Shown in pieces: positions 1-8,763 of a stretch of DNA of 64,000 bases; positions within the stretch are counted from its first letter, which is position 1, and every line of letters starts with the position of its first letter. A model generated the notes under the pieces. That model did not search any database and was not told where the DNA came from. It was given only the letters and a program-made list of their open reading frames with translations. Origin of the DNA: an uncultured Eudoraea sp. (GTDB lineage Bacteria > Bacteroidota > Bacteroidia > Flavobacteriales > Flavobacteriaceae); NCBI RefSeq assembly GCF_947258525.1, contig NZ_CAMYIP010000079.1:65861-129860 (forward strand), given 5' to 3'. The translations under genes and the position numbers were made by a program.

Positions 1-1
1 T

Positions 2-1042
2 GGTCTGGTTTTAGTTAATGTTTTGAAGCCAGGCGAAGGCATTTCAGATGAAACAATTACAAAATTAACGGATACCTATGCGACAGATAGCGGTGTAACC
101 TCAAAGATTGAAGAAGCTTCAAGGCAAAAGGAAGTTGGTCCATTGCAGTTTATGGAAGACATGGTTCCTGATAATGCATTTGGCGCTCTAAGTGATAACA
201 GCTTAATGCTTCAGGTCATCTTTTTCACAATATTCCTTGGTATAGCAATGCTGTTAATCGGAGAAAAAAGAGCTAAACCACTAAAAAAGTTTTTTGATTC
301 ACTCAATGATGTTGTACTCAAAATGGTAGATCTTATAATGCTCACCGCTCCGGTGGCAGTTTTTGCATTGTTAGCAAATGTTGTTGTCTCCTCTGGTGAC
401 CCGGATCTGTTACTGGCACTATTGAAATATGCCGGGGTAGTGGTTTTGGGACTATTTTTAATGATTGTATTTTATGCTGTGGTTGTTGCCACTTATACAC
501 AGAAAAATCCTTTCTGGTTTCTTAAGGAGATAAGTCCGGCTCAATTATTGGCATTTTCCACAAGTTCGAGCGCGGCAACTCTTCCGGTTACGATGGAAAG
601 GGTAGAGGAGCATATAGGGGTAGATAAAGAGGTATCTAGTTTTGTACTCCCAGTAGGCGCTACCATTAATATGGATGGTACAAGCTTATATCAGGGTGTT
701 GCGGCTGTTTTTATCGCCCAGGCTCTTGATTTTAATCTCTCTCTTGGCGGACAGCTGACTATTGTGCTTACCGCGTTACTGGCATCTATTGGCTCGGCAG
801 CAGTCCCTGGAGCCGGTATGGTAATGCTGGTCATTGTTTTGGAATCTATAGGTTTTCCATCTGATAAACTGGCTATTGGACTGGCACTAATTTTTGCAGT
901 AGACCGTCCATTAGATATGTGCAGAACTATTATTAATGTTACCGGAGACGCTACCGTTTCAATGATTGTTGCCAAGTCTGTCGGGAAATTAGGTAAACCC
1001 CGCATAGAAGACTGGGATAAGTTTTATGAAGAAGTAAAATAA
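2..1042 (+). CDS. Dicarboxylate/amino acid:cation symporter (DAACS, SLC1/GltPh family), 5' end cut by window
   Basis: Inner-membrane Na+- or H+-coupled uptake protein for acidic amino acids or dicarboxylates. The reading frame is open from base 2, where GLVLVN precedes LKPGEG, so the true start lies outside the window and the TTG at 23 is internal. Family hallmarks are all present: the serine-rich hairpin-1 motif STSSSAATLPVT, the NMDGT motif of TM7 followed by SLYQGVAAVFIAQ, and in TM8 the signature VDRPLDMCRT with NVTGD. The Asp and Arg in DMCRT match the GltPh residues that bind the amino group and side-chain carboxylate, so glutamate or aspartate is the likeliest substrate (inference). 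It ends 16 bases before the ATP-grasp gene on the same strand and may be co-transcribed with it. Confidence 0.93.
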   Translation, partial: GLVLVNVLKPGEGISDETITKLTDTYATDSGVTSKIEEASRQKEVGPLQFMEDMVPDNAFGALSDNSLMLQVIFFTIFLGIAMLLIGEKRAKPLKKFFDSLNDVVLKMVDLIMLTAPVAVFALLANVVVSSGDPDLLLALLKYAGVVVLGLFLMIVFYAVVVATYTQKNPFWFLKEISPAQLLAFSTSSSAATLPVTMERVEEHIGVDKEVSSFVLPVGATINMDGTSLYQGVAAVFIAQALDFNLSLGGQLTIVLTALLASIGSAAVPGAGMVMLVIVLESIGFPSDKLAIGLALIFAVDRPLDMCRTIINVTGDATVSMIVAKSVGKLGKPRIEDWDKFYEEVK

Positions 1043-1058
1043 ACTAAAATTAAGTCCA

Positions 1059-2090
1059 ATGAACATTTGTTTTCTTATGTATCCTTGGGAGGAGATTGAT
1101 CCTGAGAATGATACAAGCCTTGCATTAATTCATGAATGCGTTAAACGCAACCACGGAGTAGCCTTGTGCACGCCTGCTAATCTTACTATTCGCAATAGTG
1201 TTACAAATGCCTTTTGCACCGTTATTGGCAGAATGGATAAAGTACCCGGCAGTCTTAAGTCTTTTTATAGAAAGGCTGAAATTAGGGAGGAAATGCTGCC
1301 GCTGGCCGGCTTTGATGTTATCTTCATGAGAGCCAATCCACCACTTGACCCTATTATGTTGAATTTTTTGGATTCTGTAAAGGACGATGTGTTCATAGTT
1401 AATTCACTGCAGGGTTTGAGGGAGGCGAATAACAAGTTGTACACTGCGGCTTTTGGTGATAGTCATGACAATATAATACCTACTACCCATGTTTCTAAGA
1501 ATAAAAACTATCTGGTAAAGCAGATTAAAGAATCCAAAGCCGATAAAATGATCTTAAAGCCATTGAATGGCTTTGGAGGTTCGGGTGTTATCCTAATTGA
1601 GAAATCGGCAATGTCAAATATAAAGTCGCTATTGGATTTTTATATTTCAAGTTCCGATGGATCATCTAATTATGTCATTCTTCAGGAATATATTGAAGGA
1701 GCAGAGCAAGGTGATGTTAGAATTCTGATTTTAAACGGAGAACCAATTGGTGCAATGAGGCGTATACCGGGTTCTGATGATCATCGCTCCAATGTTTCTG
1801 CAGGAGGTTCTGTTGCAAAGCATACGCTTACAAAACAGGAAAAAGCATTATGCAAGCAAATTGGGCCCAAACTGGTTAAGGACGGGCTGTATTTTGTAGG
1901 AATCGATGTTATCGGCGGTAAATTAGTGGAGGTAAATGTTATGTCACCGGGCGGGATAACCTATATGAATAAGGTTTATAAAACCAAAATTCAGTCCAAA
2001 ATAATAGACTTTATTGAGAGCAAGGTAGTTGACAAATTGCAAGCTTTTAACAGGCGTTCCAGATTGCGAAACGAGGTTGAGAATGCTTAA
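1059..2090 (+). CDS. ATP-grasp ligase, prokaryotic glutathione-synthetase-like
   Basis: 343 aa cytosolic ATP-dependent carboxylate-amine ligase. The N-terminal part looks like GshB: DTSLALIHECVKR near residue 18 and MRANPPLD near residue 90, where GshB has a similar MRKDPPFD. The ATP-grasp fold follows, with the glycine-rich loop KPLNGFGGSG (167-176), the EYIEG hinge (210-214) and the Mg-binding end DVIGGKLVEVN (283-293). GshB normally continues with a SPTC-type segment, but here it is SPGGITYMNKVY, so the acceptor substrate may differ. It overlaps the next gene by 8 bases and sits in an operon with an N-formylglutamate amidohydrolase-like enzyme and a QEGLA peptidase, and no gamma-glutamylcysteine ligase is nearby. 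Glutathione synthesis is possible, but another amino-acyl ligation is equally open. Confidence 0.85.
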   Translation: MNICFLMYPWEEIDPENDTSLALIHECVKRNHGVALCTPANLTIRNSVTNAFCTVIGRMDKVPGSLKSFYRKAEIREEMLPLAGFDVIFMRANPPLDPIMLNFLDSVKDDVFIVNSLQGLREANNKLYTAAFGDSHDNIIPTTHVSKNKNYLVKQIKESKADKMILKPLNGFGGSGVILIEKSAMSNIKSLLDFYISSSDGSSNYVILQEYIEGAEQGDVRILILNGEPIGAMRRIPGSDDHRSNVSAGGSVAKHTLTKQEKALCKQIGPKLVKDGLYFVGIDVIGGKLVEVNVMSPGGITYMNKVYKTKIQSKIIDFIESKVVDKLQAFNRRSRLRNEVENA

Positions 2091-2910
2091 ACTTTCGGTT
2101 GCCGATATTATCTCAAAAATTAAATCTGAGATTCCGTTTGAGGCAGTTTCAGATGATTATTCCTTTATTTTAAAAATAAGTGATTACGCCCCTTATATAT
2201 GTGCAGCGGTGCACGATGGGCATCAATTTAGAAAATCACTCTGGGATAATTGCCTTCATACCGAGTACGATCGATGGTATGAAGAAGATCCATGTACAAG
2301 CGAAATGGTTGCTTCTCACCCCATAGTCTTAACCGGCTGTGACAGCAGGTTTGAATATGATCTTAATAGGCCTCCTGATGGAGCCATTTATTCAGATGCC
2401 TGGGGTAAGCCCTTGTGGAAAATACCAATATCTGCTCAGGAATACGATCACAGCATGCAAAAACATGCTTCATTTTATAGTGTTGTTCACGCTCTTGTTG
2501 AACAAATTGAAGCGAAATATGGAAAGGCCATTGTTTTTGATATGCACAGTTATAACTGGAAGCGCTGGGACCGGATTGTGCCTACGTGGAACCTTGGTAC
2601 CAGTAATATAGATAACAATCGGTTCGGCGAAATAGTCACCGACTGGCAAGAAAAGCTGGAGACTATTAAATTACCGAATAATATAAAATCCAATTGTAAA
2701 ATTAACGACACCTTTCAGGGAAATGGATTTTTTCTGAAATATATTACAACAACTTTTGGCAACACACTTGTTTTAGCAACTGAAATTGCAAAGGTCTATT
2801 GCGATGAGCTCACTGCTATTATTTATCCCGAGGTAGTACGTGCTGTGGAATTGCAATTAAAAGAATTAGTACCTTTGCAGGCTAAAGAATTTCACGAGAA
2901 AGATTTATGA
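2083..2910 (+). CDS. N-formylglutamate amidohydrolase family protein
   Basis: 275 aa from the ATG at 2083, which overlaps the end of the ATP-grasp gene by 8 bases. A frame-compatible upstream start at 2029 would overlap by 62 bases and adds no recognisable sequence, so 2083 is preferred. Family features: VHDGHQF (43-49), CDSRFEYDLNRPP (86-98), resembling the SRxxxDLNRP segment of the family, and FDMHS (152-156), which supply the likely metal ligands. Known members hydrolyse N-formyl-L-glutamate to formate and glutamate in histidine breakdown, but no hut genes are near. In this operon it more likely acts on an N-acyl or amidated amino acid linked to the neighbouring ligase (inference). It overlaps the downstream gene by 4 bases (ATGA), implying translational coupling. 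Confidence 0.85.
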   Translation: MLKLSVADIISKIKSEIPFEAVSDDYSFILKISDYAPYICAAVHDGHQFRKSLWDNCLHTEYDRWYEEDPCTSEMVASHPIVLTGCDSRFEYDLNRPPDGAIYSDAWGKPLWKIPISAQEYDHSMQKHASFYSVVHALVEQIEAKYGKAIVFDMHSYNWKRWDRIVPTWNLGTSNIDNNRFGEIVTDWQEKLETIKLPNNIKSNCKINDTFQGNGFFLKYITTTFGNTLVLATEIAKVYCDELTAIIYPEVVRAVELQLKELVPLQAKEFHEKDL

Positions 2911-4079
2911 TTACCGAAGATCAGCGCCTGTCTATTAAATTAGAGTATCCCAATTTATTTGAAGTAGATGACAACCTGGATAGACTCATAAAGAATATTG
3001 AGTTGCTGAGCTATGTAAATCCGCTTAATGGTGAAAAAGAAAAACATAAGTTTTTTGCTTCCAAATTTGTAGAAAACCCCAAATTCAAATATCCAAAATT
3101 AAAGTTCGATCCTTATAAGCTTCATCGCTTGTTTTATTCACAAAGATTAGAGCGAATAAAAGATGCGGAATTAAAGGATTTATATACAGATATTATTTAT
3201 TATTATGCCAATATGGTGCAATGCATCAAAACTATTGGCAAGGGGAAAGAGTTTTATTACAATTCTTTGAATATATATGGAACCCCAACTGAAAAGGATG
3301 TTCAAAATGCAAAATTTATACTTCATTTTGATGATGAGCCTGCAAGTGTTGATATGGAAACCGTATTTTCCACGGATGATGCCAGGGCCTATTTTGAAGA
3401 TTTTGCCGCATCATATGAATTTCCGGTAAATATTAAATTTGCGACCCACATAGCAGCTGACGCTATGGTAAGCAATGCAACCAAAACATTACTTATAAAA
3501 CGCAATGCAAGGTTTAGCCAAAACCAACTGCTCACATTGGCAAATCATGAAATTGGAGTACACCTGGTAACTACTTTTAATGCTTCTCTTCAACCTTTAA
3601 AAATATTTTCCAACGGTTTTCCAAAAAATGTAGAAACTCAGGAAGGATTGGCAGTTTTTAGCGAATACATGAGCGGAGCACTTACAATTAAAAGACTTAA
3701 AGAGCTAGCATATAGAGTTATAGCAGCAGATAGTTTAATTAAAGGTTATAGTTTCGCAGACACCTTCGATCTGATACACAACCAATACAAATTGAACCGA
3801 AATGACGCATTTTCAATTACTCTTAGGGCACATAGAGGCGGAGGTTTTACCAAGGATCGACTATATCTTAGTGGATTGAAAAAAATCTACAAACGTTATA
3901 GGAATGGCGAGTCTATGGATGTATTACTCACCGGAAAAGTAGCGATGAACAACGCTGATCAAATAAAATATTTACAAAATTTAGGTTTAGCTAAGCCCAT
4001 AAGCCATAATAATCTGGCATATTCGACAAATAGGAGCTCAAATCCCACACTCGAATTTATTTTAAATAATTTGAAATAG
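2907..4079 (+). CDS. QEGLA-motif / DUF1704 (MATCAP-like) putative zinc carboxypeptidase
   Basis: 390 aa protein of the family annotated as flavohemoglobin expression-modulating QEGLA motif protein. The motif is visible as TQEGLA with Gln at 245 and Glu at 246, downstream of HEIGVH at 214-219. Together these give an HExxxH plus distal Glu arrangement, as in the eukaryotic DUF1704 enzymes (MATCAP) that remove a C-terminal tyrosine from tubulin. No signal peptide or membrane segment is seen, so it is cytosolic. It is coupled to the amidohydrolase gene by an ATGA overlap. What is seen is the metalloprotease motif and the operon. The proteolytic role is known for eukaryotic relatives, and the bacterial substrate is unknown. 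It ends one base before the convergent DCC gene. Confidence 0.87.
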   Translation: MITEDQRLSIKLEYPNLFEVDDNLDRLIKNIELLSYVNPLNGEKEKHKFFASKFVENPKFKYPKLKFDPYKLHRLFYSQRLERIKDAELKDLYTDIIYYYANMVQCIKTIGKGKEFYYNSLNIYGTPTEKDVQNAKFILHFDDEPASVDMETVFSTDDARAYFEDFAASYEFPVNIKFATHIAADAMVSNATKTLLIKRNARFSQNQLLTLANHEIGVHLVTTFNASLQPLKIFSNGFPKNVETQEGLAVFSEYMSGALTIKRLKELAYRVIAADSLIKGYSFADTFDLIHNQYKLNRNDAFSITLRAHRGGGFTKDRLYLSGLKKIYKRYRNGESMDVLLTGKVAMNNADQIKYLQNLGLAKPISHNNLAYSTNRSSNPTLEFILNNLK

Positions 4080-4080
4080 A

Positions 4081-4494
4081 CTAATCCAGAAATTTTGCCT
4101 TTAGTTCCGGGGTAGGGATCATGCAGTCATTTTGTTTACCAAACCAACTGTACCTGTTTTTGGCTATCAGGTCATAGATCCAATCTCTAATAGGTCTTGG
4201 AACCCATTCAAAAATACTTAACAGACGCCAGCCACCACCAAAAGACTTACCAATCTCCAAAGCCGCAGATGATTTAATGTAATAGGCAGTATTAGGGTCA
4301 ATTAGAATGATTGAATCTATTTGTGATGAATCTATACCCCTTTGACTCAGAAGCATTTTGGCCGTATCACTTTGCAGGGCTGCAAACTTGTAACGATTTT
4401 TTTTATCGTGCTTAATGACAAACTGAATGGAACTATTGCAAAGGTTACAAACGCCATCAAACAAAATAATTTTTTTATCGTCTCTTGGTATCAC
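4081..4494 (-). CDS. DCC-family (DUF393) thiol-disulfide oxidoreductase-like protein
   Basis: 137 aa. The N-terminal IILFDGVCNLCN contains the defining DGVCNLC (DxxCxxC) motif of the family, named for its conserved Asp-Cys-Cys. The rest follows the family pattern: KHDKKNRYKFAALQS, SIILID and an aromatic C-terminal part with WIYDLIAKNRYSWFG. It is a small soluble protein of thioredoxin-like fold, and a redox role is assumed from the CxxC pair rather than shown. It is convergent with the QEGLA gene, with one base between them, and lies 123 bases downstream of mutS2 on the same strand. Confidence 0.88.
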   Translation of the reverse strand: MIPRDDKKIILFDGVCNLCNSSIQFVIKHDKKNRYKFAALQSDTAKMLLSQRGIDSSQIDSIILIDPNTAYYIKSSAALEIGKSFGGGWRLLSIFEWVPRPIRDWIYDLIAKNRYSWFGKQNDCMIPTPELKAKFLD

Positions 4495-4617
4495 AAGGCA
4501 AAAATAAAGCCTAAAACCTAGAATCCGATATGTTTTATAATCAATTTAAGAAACTTAGGGCATTGGATTTAGAGCGAATATTTAATTATATACATATATA
4601 AACATCTTTACCAACAA

Positions 4618-6789
4618 CTACTTTTTGGTTTCGACCAATTCTAATTGATCCACACTCACATTAGTTGTAAACATCCCGTAATTGACTACCGCTTTATTTT
4701 TCTCAAGTTTATCTATACTTCCAACCGCACGGCCATCATGCATCCTTACCCGGTCGCCAATTTTAAATACGGGTCTTGGTTTATTCTTTTCCTTTAATTT
4801 GGCTTTCCTGCTATCAGTTTTCTTTTTCTCCCGGATCACTTTTACTTTTTTCTGAACTTCCTGTGCAGTTTCGAGCTTCTTTTGCCTTTCTACCTTGGCC
4901 TGAGTGACGGATTTCTTTTTTCGCTTACTATTTTCAGTCTCCACAATTCGCAAAAGCTCTGAGACCAAAACACGCTTTTTGTTATCTAAAAAATATTTTT
5001 CTGCTGCTGTGTTTATTTTATTACCCAAATGTATCATTCGCTGGTCATGATCATACAGCTCCTGATAATTTTCTAATTTAGACTTAATCTTCGCATTTAG
5101 TTTTTCCAACCTTATTGATTCATCACGCGCTTTGGATTCTTCTTCTTTTAGCCTGGATCCGGTCTGAGCCATTTTGTTACGTTCCTTTTGCATTTTGGCA
5201 ATAGTGGCATCAAATCGTAATTTACCGCGTTCAACCTTCTTCTTAGCCTTATTGATCAAATTATACGGGATTCCATTTTTCTGCGCTACTTCAAATGTAA
5301 AAGAACTGCCTGGCTGCCCTAACTCTAATTGAAAGGTAGGTTCCAGAGTTTTAGAATTGAAAAGCATATTTGCATTAGTGGTATGCGGTAACTCATCAGC
5401 CAATGCCTTTAGGTTAGCATAATGTGTGGTAATAACGCCAAATGCACCACGTTCATAAAAAACTTCTAAAAATGCCTCTGCAAGGGCACCCCCTAATTCA
5501 GGATCACTTCCGGTCCCAAATTCATCAATAAGAAATAAAGTATTCTTATTGCACTTCCTAAGAAACCGATTCATGTTCTTAAGTCTGTAACTATAAGTAC
5601 TCAGATGATTTTCAATAGATTGATTATCTCCTATATCCGTAAGTATATTTTTAAACAAGCATACAGAACTTCGTTCGTGAACTGGAATCAAAAGACCGCT
5701 TTGTAGCATAACCTGAAGTAATCCAATGGTTTTTAGCGTAATGCTTTTTCCTCCTGCATTCGGACCTGAAATTACGATTATCCTGTTTTCCGGATGTAGC
5801 TCAATAGTCTGTGGCCATGTCTTTTCACCGCTTTTTTTGTTAGTTAGAAAAAGCAATGGATGGAAAGCATCTCGCAAATAAAGCCTGCTAGAATTATTTA
5901 TTTCAGGCAATAGTGCATTCATATCTCTTGCATATTTTGCCTTGGCAGCAGTAATATCGATCTGTGTTAGAAAACCTTGGTACTCCCGGAGGAGAGATTC
6001 GTAAGGTCTTATTAAATCTGTTAATTGATTAAGAATCCTTTGAACTTCCTCTTTTTCATCAAATTCCAGGTTATTGAGTTCCCTGCTGTACTTTAATGAC
6101 GCTTCTGGTTCTATATAAACAATACTACCCGTTTTGGAGGTTCCCATTACAGTTCCCTTTACTTTACGCCTGTACATTGCTTTAACGGCCAATACCCTGC
6201 GATTTTCTACAACAGACTCTCGTATTTCATCTAAATATTCAGCAGACTGACTGGCATTAAGTGCAGTGGCAAAACTTTGATTGATCTTACCTTTAACCTG
6301 GTTTATTTGCCTGCGTATTATTTTTAATGCTTCCGAAGCATTGTCTTTGACCTCACCAAAGCGATCGATAACCAATCCAATATTAGTAGTTATCTCGGTA
6401 TTGGATTCTATTTGTTCGATGCAAGAAAATAATAAGGGATAATATTCCTTAAATTTTTTAAAGAACTTTTTGTGTGTATTTACCAGAGTACAGATATGCG
6501 CAATCCGCCGGAAACCTGAAATTTCCAGGGTTGTATTTTCTATTTTGAGCAGCTTTAGCTCATTGTTTATTGTATCAAATCCGTGATTGGGGATCTTATT
6601 ATCATTGCTAAAAGAAGCCAGATATTCAGATGTTTGGCCCAGGATTTCTAAGAGCTCTTTCTTTTCTGATATTGGCTGTATAGATAAAGCATCCATTTTT
6701 CCCAATTCAGTACTACAGCGGTCAGACAATTGTTGTAATACCAGCGGGAATTCTAAATCTTGTAAAGTCTTTTTATCTATTATTTGCAT
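4618..6789 (-). CDS. mutS2: MutS2-family ATPase (no Smr domain)
   Basis: 723 aa from the ATG at 6789. A longer frame runs 27 codons upstream to 6870, but that extension is unlike the family and a TAnnTTTG box lies inside it at 6809-6816, so 6789 is the better start. The N-terminal clamp/lever region is followed by the MutS ATPase: Walker A GPNAGGKS (about 342-349) and Walker B LFLIDEFGTGSDPE (about 417-430). A long lysine-rich coiled coil comes next, then a short beta-rich tail (FKIGDRVRM, GSIDKLEKNKAVV). The C-terminal Smr nuclease domain of Bacillus-type MutS2 is absent. MutS2 proteins act on recombination intermediates or collided ribosomes; the role of Smr-less versions is less clear. Confidence 0.93.
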   Translation of the reverse strand: MQIIDKKTLQDLEFPLVLQQLSDRCSTELGKMDALSIQPISEKKELLEILGQTSEYLASFSNDNKIPNHGFDTINNELKLLKIENTTLEISGFRRIAHICTLVNTHKKFFKKFKEYYPLLFSCIEQIESNTEITTNIGLVIDRFGEVKDNASEALKIIRRQINQVKGKINQSFATALNASQSAEYLDEIRESVVENRRVLAVKAMYRRKVKGTVMGTSKTGSIVYIEPEASLKYSRELNNLEFDEKEEVQRILNQLTDLIRPYESLLREYQGFLTQIDITAAKAKYARDMNALLPEINNSSRLYLRDAFHPLLFLTNKKSGEKTWPQTIELHPENRIIVISGPNAGGKSITLKTIGLLQVMLQSGLLIPVHERSSVCLFKNILTDIGDNQSIENHLSTYSYRLKNMNRFLRKCNKNTLFLIDEFGTGSDPELGGALAEAFLEVFYERGAFGVITTHYANLKALADELPHTTNANMLFNSKTLEPTFQLELGQPGSSFTFEVAQKNGIPYNLINKAKKKVERGKLRFDATIAKMQKERNKMAQTGSRLKEEESKARDESIRLEKLNAKIKSKLENYQELYDHDQRMIHLGNKINTAAEKYFLDNKKRVLVSELLRIVETENSKRKKKSVTQAKVERQKKLETAQEVQKKVKVIREKKKTDSRKAKLKEKNKPRPVFKIGDRVRMHDGRAVGSIDKLEKNKAVVNYGMFTTNVSVDQLELVETKK

Positions 6790-6808
6790 TACCGGGAATT
6801 GCAGATGG

Positions 6809-6816
6809 CAAAGGTA
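6809..6816 (-). promoter_or_regulatory. Bacteroidota-type -7 box (TACCTTTG) for mutS2
   Basis: On the minus strand this reads TACCTTTG, a full match to the TAnnTTTG consensus of Bacteroidota primary-sigma promoters. It ends 19 bases before the mutS2 ATG at 6789, giving a short leader. No clear TTG -33 box is seen at the usual distance. Confidence 0.5.
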
Positions 6817-6931
6817 TGGAATAGGTGTGATTTTGAAAATTCTATTGTTCAATGAGTAAAATGAGTGCATATTTTACTGTTAAGGGCAATAATCATACAT
6901 AATCAACTGTTTTAATAGCTATAGACTAAGT

Positions 6932-8008
6932 ATGCAGTTTTATATGAGAAGATATTACCATAGAATTTGCTTGTTGTTCCTGCTTGTAATTGTAATTAGT
7001 TGCAGTACTACAAGGAATGTTGATATTCTAACTATAGAGCCTGCACCGGTTTCTCTTTCCAATACGATTAAAAGAGTAGGGATAATAGGAGGGAAAGTAC
7101 ATTTAAAGGAAGAGAAAGAACAAACCGGACTGCACCAGCTCATTTCAAGAGAAAATCAACAACTTGCCAAAGAAGCAAGGGATGCGGCAATCAAAGGTTT
7201 ATATAATGAACTTACTGGTGACAGTCGTTTTGATACCATCATATTGATGGAAGATTTAGTGCAAAATGAGAAAGATCCTGATAATAATGGAGACTATTTA
7301 AGCTGGGAGGTAGTTGAAGCACTATGCCAAAGACATCAGGTTGATGCTATTTTTTCAATGGCTTATTATGATTCAGACACCAGGGTATCTTTAAAGAAGA
7401 CCACGATGGATCAACTTAATTTATTACGTGTTAAAGAAAAAGTTCCAGCGCACCAGATTACACTTGAAACTTTGATTGAAAACGGTTGGAGGATTTATGA
7501 CCCTTCGAATAAGCTCCTAATAGATGAGTTTACTTTTAACAATCAGATTGTTTCTACTGCTAAGGGACTTGATCCTTATGAAGCACTGCAGGCAATAGAA
7601 GACAGAGCAAAAGATATTGTAGAACAGGGTAAACAAACAGGAAGTTCCTATGGTGCCAGACTGCAGCCCTATGAGCATAGTATAACCAGGGAATATTATG
7701 TAAAATGCACACCAATATTCGAAGAGGCCGAAGCCTATACACTATCTGGTAATTGGGAATTAGCTGCGGATCTATGGAAAAAAGAAACGGAAAATCCAGA
7801 TCAGAAAATAAGCAGTAAAGCCTGCTATAACCTCGCAGTTTTGAATGAACGAAACAATAATCTAACAGCTGCAATGGAATGGGCAATAAGAGCTAATACT
7901 AAACACCAGTCAAAATACTTTGCGGCGTATATTGAAGCATTAGAGTACAGACAGCAGCAAAATCAATTGCTTAATTCACAAGAATCAGAACCTATAACTT
8001 CCAAATAG
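6932..8008 (+). CDS. DUF6340-like lipoprotein with C-terminal TPR-like repeat
   Basis: 358 aa. The N-terminus is a lipoprotein signal: basic RRYYHR, hydrophobic LLFLLVIVI, then the lipobox cysteine in SCSTTRN. An alternative start is the ATG at 6944. The mature part includes KRVGIIGG and a middle region with QRHQVDAIFSMAYYD. The C-terminal third resembles tetratricopeptide repeats (AEAYTLSGNWELAADLW, CYNLAVLNERNNNLTAAMEWA). This pattern fits the DUF6340 family of Bacteroidota outer-membrane-anchored proteins, whose function is unknown. It is divergent from mutS2, with 142 bases between the two starts. Confidence 0.85.
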   Translation: MQFYMRRYYHRICLLFLLVIVISCSTTRNVDILTIEPAPVSLSNTIKRVGIIGGKVHLKEEKEQTGLHQLISRENQQLAKEARDAAIKGLYNELTGDSRFDTIILMEDLVQNEKDPDNNGDYLSWEVVEALCQRHQVDAIFSMAYYDSDTRVSLKKTTMDQLNLLRVKEKVPAHQITLETLIENGWRIYDPSNKLLIDEFTFNNQIVSTAKGLDPYEALQAIEDRAKDIVEQGKQTGSSYGARLQPYEHSITREYYVKCTPIFEEAEAYTLSGNWELAADLWKKETENPDQKISSKACYNLAVLNERNNNLTAAMEWAIRANTKHQSKYFAAYIEALEYRQQQNQLLNSQESEPITSK

Positions 8009-8097
8009 TTTTCCAGACAGATTAGAACATCGCTATTGATTTGGTAAAGTCGTTATTATTGATTTAATTTTACTACGATTACTAAGTCCTTTGTTAA

Positions 8098-8763
8098 ATG
8101 AACGTTACTATTCATCCGAGCTGGCAGAGTCAGCTCCAATCCGAATTCCAAAAACCCTATTTCGATACTTTGGTACGGTTTGTTAGAGATGAATATCGTT
8201 CAACAACCTGCTATCCTAAAGGGAATAACATTTTTGCTGCCTTTGACCACTCCAATTTCGAGCTCACCAAAGTGGTGATCATTGGTCAGGACCCTTACCA
8301 CGGGCCCAATCAGGCTAATGGCCTCTGTTTTTCCGTAAAAGACGGAATTCCGCATCCACCATCTTTAATAAATATATTTAAGGAAATAGAGACAGATATT
8401 GGGAAACCATACCCTAAAAGCGGTAACCTTGAACACTGGGCAGACCAGGGTGTTTTGTTGCTAAATGCCACTTTAACTGTCAGGGCGCATAGTGCCGGTA
8501 GTCATCAGAATAAGGGCTGGGAAGTTTTTACTGATTCAGTGATACGCAAGCTTTCAGCAGAGAAAAAAGGGTTGGTATTTCTGTTATGGGGAGGATATGC
8601 AAAAAAGAAGATTAGCTTGATTGATACCTCAAAACACTACATTCTTACTTCCGGACATCCCTCACCCTTAAGCGCCAACAGAGGTCTTTGGTTTGGGAAC
8701 AAACACTTCAGTAAGACAAATGAACTCTTGAAGAATATGGGTAAAACGCCTATAAACTGGTGA
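8098..8763 (+). CDS. ung: Uracil-DNA glycosylase (family 1)
   Basis: 221 aa, full family length. Excises uracil from DNA in base-excision repair. Motif A GQDPYHGPNQANGLCFSV contains the catalytic Asp. The LLLNATLTV segment supplies the conserved Asn, and motif B HPSPLSANRG carries the catalytic His and the DNA-intercalating loop. The start at 8098 gives a typical N-terminus with SWQSQLQSEFQKPYF. The 3' end overlaps the convergent gene by 14 bases, so the two transcripts must overlap and no terminator fits between them. Confidence 0.97.
   Translation: MNVTIHPSWQSQLQSEFQKPYFDTLVRFVRDEYRSTTCYPKGNNIFAAFDHSNFELTKVVIIGQDPYHGPNQANGLCFSVKDGIPHPPSLINIFKEIETDIGKPYPKSGNLEHWADQGVLLLNATLTVRAHSAGSHQNKGWEVFTDSVIRKLSAEKKGLVFLLWGGYAKKKISLIDTSKHYILTSGHPSPLSANRGLWFGNKHFSKTNELLKNMGKTPINW

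Noticed and set aside
691..1005. 104-codon antisense frame over the symporter
   Set aside because: Lies entirely within a clear transporter gene and has no protein-like pattern.
1059..2090. Naming the ligase gshB outright
   Set aside because: The C-terminal segment departs from GshB and no partner gene for glutathione synthesis is present, so the symbol is not secure.
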